From NCBI GenBank assembly GCA_033856535.1, contig JAWVEV010000052.1, positions 1-7,268 of the forward strand: DNA of 7,268 nt. Direction: 5' to 3'. Positions 4,565-7,268 of this stretch are shown one piece after another; position 1 is the first letter of the stretch; each line of letters opens with the position of its first letter. The notes under the pieces were generated by a model. It was given only the letters and a program-made list of their open reading frames with translations. It had not been told where the DNA came from and ran no database searches. Source of the stretch: JAWVEV01 sp033856535 (GTDB lineage Bacteria > Actinomycetota > Thermoleophilia > Miltoncostaeales > Miltoncostaeaceae). A program made the translations under genes and the position numbers.

Positions 4565-7000
4565 GTGCGCCAGTCCACGCGCACGCTCGGGGCGCTACCG
4601 CCCGAGCCGACGCCGCTGCTCGGCCGCGGCCATGACCTCGAGCGCCTGCTCGAGCTGATGGGGCGCGAGGACGTGCGCCTGCTGACGCTCACCGGCCCGG
4701 GGGGCGTCGGCAAGACGCGCCTGGCGATCCGGGCGGCGGCGATGGCCTCGGAACGCTTCGACGACGGCGTCTGCTTCGTCCCGCTCGAGTCGATCGCGGA
4801 CCCGGAGCTGGTGCCGTCCGCGATCGCGGCCGCGCTGGGGCTGCGCGACGTGGGCGGGCGCAGCCGTATGGACGAGGTCCGGCTCCACCTCGGGGCCGGC
4901 GACGTGCTGCTCGTCCTGGACGGCTTCGAGCACCTGCTGGACGGCGCGCCGGCGCTCGCCGAGCTGCTCTCGGGCTGCCCGGGGCTGAAGCTGCTGGTCA
5001 GCAGCCGGGCGGTCCTGCGGCTGTCGGGCGAGCAGGAGTACCCGGTGCGCCCGCTCGCCCTCGCGGGCGGCCCAGCGGGGGCGGCCGGGCCGGACGGCTC
5101 GCCCGCCGTGGCCCTGTTCGCGCAGCGCGCGGCGGCCGCCCAGCCCGACTTCCGGCTCACGCCCGCGGCGGCCGAGGCCGTGGCCGCCATCTGCGAGCAG
5201 CTCGACGGCCTGCCGCTGGCGATCGAGCTGGCCGCGGCGCGCGTGCGCCTGCTGCGGCCCGAGGCCATGCTCACGCGCCTCACGCGCCGGTTCGAGCTGC
5301 TCACGGGCGGGCCGCGCGACGCGCCGGCGCGCCATCAGACCATGCGCGACACGGTCGCCTGGAGCTACGGGCTGCTCGAGGCCCCCGAGCGGCGCGTCTT
5401 CCGCCTGCTGGCGGTCTTCGCCGGCGGCTGCAGCATCGAGGCCGCCGAGCAGGTCGCCGCCGAGGCCGGCGCGGGCGAGGACCTTTGGTCCACCCTGGGC
5501 TCGCTGGTCGACAAGAGCATGCTGGTGCGGGCGGAGGGCCCGGGCGGCGAGGCGCGCCTCGACATGCTCGAGACGCTGCGCGCGTTCGCGGCCGACGAGC
5601 TGGTCGCGGCCGGCGAGCTGGCGGCGGCCGAGGCGGCCCACTCGCGCTGGTGCGTCGGGCTCGCCGCCGCGGCCGACACGGGGACCCGCGGCCCGGACCA
5701 GGTCGCGTGGCTCGACCGGCTGGAGCTCGAGCTGCCGAACCTGCGCGCGGCGATGCGCCGGCTCATCGACGGCGGCGAGGCCGGCGAGGCCGTCGAGATG
5801 GCCTGCGCGCTGGAGCGCTTCTGGCTCGTGCGCGGCCACATGGCCGAAGCGCGCCGCTGGCTCGAGGAGGCGCTGGGGGACATCCCCGAGGAGGGCGAGA
5901 CCGCCGCCCGCGGCCTGGCGCTGGCGGCCACGCTCGCGCACTACGGCGGCGAGCTGTCCGCCGCCGAGGCCCTGGCCGGCCGCGCGATCGCGGCGGCGGA
6001 GGGCCTGGGCCAGATCCGCGCCCGCGCGGACGCGCTCGGGGCCCTCGCGCTGGTCGAGCGCTCGTACGGCCGGTACGCCGACGCGAAGGCGCGCTACCCG
6101 GAGGTCATCGCGATCCTGCGGACGCTCGGTCGCCCCGAGCTCGTGGCGGAGGGGCTGGCGCGTCGCGTGATCGTGGCCATGCAGAACGAGGACCTCGACG
6201 ACGCGGCCGTCTGGGCGGAGGAGGCGATCGCCACCGCCCGCCGGATCGGGGACACCGCCACCGTGGCCTACACCGCCGCGACACTCGGCATCTCGGTCAT
6301 GCTCGGCGGCGACGAGCCGCGCGGCGGACTGCTCCTGGAGGAGGCCCTGGCGGCGACGCGCGCCGTGGGCAACCGGCGCAACGCCAGCCGCGCCCTGTGG
6401 GGCCTCGGCATCCTCGCGCTTCGCCGCGGCGAGCCGGCGCGCGCGCTCCTCGAGGAGTCCTGCAGCCTCTGCCACGAGTTCGGCGACGCGGTCTTCCTGA
6501 TGTTCGTGCTGCCGGACCTTGCCCGGGCCCACCTGGTCGAGGGCCGCCCCGAGGTCGCGGCGCGCCTTCTCGGCGCCGCGGCGGCCGGCCGGGCGGCGCT
6601 CGGGGCCGGGCAGATCCCGTGGACCGTCGCCAGCGAGCGGCTGGCGATCGAGCAGGCGCGCGCCGCCCTGGGGGACGCGGCCTACGCGGCCGCGCGGGAG
6701 GCCGGCGCCGCCATGACGGCCGACGAGGCGTTCGTCGCCTCCCGGGAGGCCGTCGAGCAGGAGCCGGGGCCCCCGGCCCCGGCCCCGGCCGGCGGGCCCG
6801 ACGTCCCCGAGGAGCTCACCGCGCGCGAGGCCGAGGTGCTCACCCTGGTCGCGCGCGGCCTGACCGACGCCCAGGTGGCCGACGAGCTGGTGGTCAGCCG
6901 GCGCACGGTGCACGCCCACCTGCGCGCGATCTACCGCAAGCTCGCCGTCGGCAGCCGGCACGCCGCCACCCGCTGGGCCATGGAGCACGGCCTGGCGTAG
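4565..7000 (+). CDS. Large ATPase-TPR-LuxR transcriptional regulator (COG3903/LAL-like)
   Basis: An 811-residue STAND-type regulator. Residues 15-28 (PTPLLGRGHDLERL) are the entry motif seen in AfsR-like ATPases. Walker A is GPGGVGKT (44-51). Walker B is VLLVLDGFEHLL (114-125), where the usual LDNFEHLL has Gly120 instead of Asn. The SSR sensor is 146-148, GLPLA is 215-219, and HQTMRDTVAWSYGLL spans 257-271. A winged-helix segment follows (LVDKSMLV, LDMLETLRAFAADEL). From about 380 (WLDRLELELPNLRAAM) to 720 lies an alpha-helical, TPR-like region, probably the signal-sensing or oligomerisation part. A Pro/Ala linker (about 730-747) leads to a LuxR/GerE helix-turn-helix at 748-811 (LTAREAEVLTLVARG, VSRRTVHAHLRAIYRKL). 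No N-terminal OmpR/BTAD domain is present, unlike true SARPs. GTG at 4565 has GGGAGG four bases upstream. Known relatives activate transcription when nucleotide and inducer are bound. The palindromes at 3403 and 7053, in the two gaps around this locus, are the likely targets. The inducer is unknown. Confidence 0.93.
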   Translation: MRQSTRTLGALPPEPTPLLGRGHDLERLLELMGREDVRLLTLTGPGGVGKTRLAIRAAAMASERFDDGVCFVPLESIADPELVPSAIAAALGLRDVGGRSRMDEVRLHLGAGDVLLVLDGFEHLLDGAPALAELLSGCPGLKLLVSSRAVLRLSGEQEYPVRPLALAGGPAGAAGPDGSPAVALFAQRAAAAQPDFRLTPAAAEAVAAICEQLDGLPLAIELAAARVRLLRPEAMLTRLTRRFELLTGGPRDAPARHQTMRDTVAWSYGLLEAPERRVFRLLAVFAGGCSIEAAEQVAAEAGAGEDLWSTLGSLVDKSMLVRAEGPGGEARLDMLETLRAFAADELVAAGELAAAEAAHSRWCVGLAAAADTGTRGPDQVAWLDRLELELPNLRAAMRRLIDGGEAGEAVEMACALERFWLVRGHMAEARRWLEEALGDIPEEGETAARGLALAATLAHYGGELSAAEALAGRAIAAAEGLGQIRARADALGALALVERSYGRYADAKARYPEVIAILRTLGRPELVAEGLARRVIVAMQNEDLDDAAVWAEEAIATARRIGDTATVAYTAATLGISVMLGGDEPRGGLLLEEALAATRAVGNRRNASRALWGLGILALRRGEPARALLEESCSLCHEFGDAVFLMFVLPDLARAHLVEGRPEVAARLLGAAAAGRAALGAGQIPWTVASERLAIEQARAALGDAAYAAAREAGAAMTADEAFVASREAVEQEPGPPAPAPAGGPDVPEELTAREAEVLTLVARGLTDAQVADELVVSRRTVHAHLRAIYRKLAVGSRHAATRWAMEHGLA
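6771..6788 (+). repeat. CCCCGG tandem hexamer repeat in the regulator linker
   Basis: Three perfect CCCCGG copies encode part of the Pro/Ala linker (GPPAPAPAGG) between the helical region and the DNA-binding domain. Hexamer gain or loss stays in frame and would change linker length by two residues. Confidence 0.7.
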
Positions 7001-7003
7001 GCC

Positions 7004-7069
7004 TGCCGACGCGGGTGCCGAGGCGGCTCCGCGCGCAGGATCGGCAGGACGTTCGGCAACGCTGCCGAT
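7004..7069. promoter_or_regulatory. Predicted operator cluster, copy 2: palindrome and three extra half-sites
   Basis: The palindrome TCGGCA-ACGC-TGCCGA at 7053-7068 matches copy 1 over 18 bases (7053-7070). A direct half-site GGATCGGCA is at 7038-7046, again upstream. Two inverted half-sites TGCCGA begin at 7004 and 7016, directly after the regulator stop codon. The pairs 7004/7016 and 7041/7053 share a 12-base step and mirror one another, so 7016-7021 can pair with 7041-7046 as a stem. The array could bind several dimers. A partial role as a weak terminator of the regulator transcript cannot be excluded, though no T tract follows. Confidence 0.65.
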
Positions 7070-7091
7070 GCCCGCCCCGAGAGCCGGGACA

Positions 7092-7097
7092 TAGCGT
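7092..7097 (+). promoter_or_regulatory. Candidate -10 box of the SnoaL-like gene
   Basis: TAGCGT (TANNNT) begins 22 bases after the palindrome's TGCCGAT, nearly the same spacing as at the methyltransferase promoter (21). The -35 position again has no consensus (TGCCCG or ATGCCC), which suits a promoter needing the activator. The leader would be about 27 bases. Confidence 0.4.
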
Positions 7098-7130
7098 CGC
7101 CCCATCGCGAACGACACGAGGAGCAGCGCG

Positions 7131-7268
7131 ATGGCGAGACGGAACACGGAGGTCGTGGCGGGGATCTACGAGGCGCTGGCGCGCGGCGAGATCGACCTCG
7201 CGCTGGCCTCCCTGGATCCCGACATCGAGTGGGTCGAGCCCGACACCCCCGGCCTCTACTTCGCCGGC
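7131..7268 (+). CDS. SnoaL/NTF2-like protein, N-terminal part (cut by window edge)
   Basis: The first 46 codons of a small protein. TEVVAGIYEALARGEIDLAL (residues 6-25) is the opening helix of SnoaL-like/nuclear transport factor 2-fold proteins. ASLDPDIEWVEPDTPGLYFAG (26-46) fits the family pattern of D-x-x-I/V-x-W followed by a Pro/Gly loop. Full-length members have about 120-150 residues and a cone-shaped pocket; they include polyketide cyclases, isomerases, epoxide hydrolases and many unknowns, so no reaction is assigned. ATG at 7131 has GAGGAG (7118-7123) seven bases upstream. It is 130 bases after the regulator, with its own promoter-like region and operator cluster, and so is a predicted target of that regulator. 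Confidence 0.8.
   Translation, partial: MARRNTEVVAGIYEALARGEIDLALASLDPDIEWVEPDTPGLYFAG

Noticed and set aside
4595..7147. Long open frame on the minus strand (850 codons) opposite the regulator
   Set aside because: It lies antisense to a gene with clear Walker, GLPLA and LuxR motifs. Its translation is Arg/Gly/Ala/Leu-rich low complexity without domains, as expected from GC-rich codon mirroring.
1..7268. Secondary-metabolite gene cluster (methyltransferase, SnoaL-like, MMPL, AfsR-like regulator)
   Set aside because: These families are suggestive, but no synthase, synthetase or other core enzyme is visible, and the regulator lacks the SARP DNA-binding domain. The idea needs flanking sequence.

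Overview
The window is very GC-rich bacterial DNA with GTG and ATG starts, strong G/C bias at third codon positions and no RNA genes, insertion sequences or CRISPR. It looks like chromosome of a high-GC actinobacterium, most likely of the Thermoleophilia/Solirubrobacterales type. The best clue is the short secreted protein with a collagen-like Gly-X-Y stretch and a C-terminal domain with a Cys pair, a type I associate with that group. The large ATPase-LuxR regulator and the MMPL transporter fit but are less specific. This placement is inference from family knowledge; no database search was possible.

Layout, left half (all minus strand). The first 203 codons of an MMPL/RND-type membrane transporter run off the left edge (611 to 1). 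A 180-base gap with a plausible promoter separates it from a compact three-gene operon read leftwards from 3333: a secreted six-bladed NHL/SMP-30-like beta-propeller, the collagen-like protein (start and stop overlap as ATGA), and a cytoplasmic alpha/beta hydrolase whose GTG lies two bases after the preceding stop. Both internal junctions lack a clear Shine-Dalgarno sequence, so translational coupling is likely.

Layout, right half (all plus strand). A two-domain O-methyltransferase-type enzyme (3478-4470) is divergent from the operon. It is followed by an 811-residue transcriptional regulator (4565-7000) with an AfsR/COG3903-like STAND ATPase, a TPR-like helical region and a C-terminal LuxR helix-turn-helix. 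The first 46 codons of a SnoaL/NTF2-like protein run off the right edge.

How they may work together. An 18-base sequence containing the inverted repeat TCGGCA-ACGC-TGCCGA occurs identically in front of the methyltransferase and in front of the SnoaL-like gene. Each copy has an extra upstream direct half-site, and each lies 21-22 bases before a TANNNT -10-like hexamer. These two gaps flank the methyltransferase-regulator pair, so the simplest reading is a small regulon in which the LuxR-type ATPase activates the methyltransferase and the SnoaL-like gene, and possibly the divergent propeller operon, whose TTGACA -35 box lies 19 bases from the same palindrome. This predicted local regulon is the main novelty I can support. 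No biosynthetic core enzyme is visible and the small-molecule signal or product is unknown.
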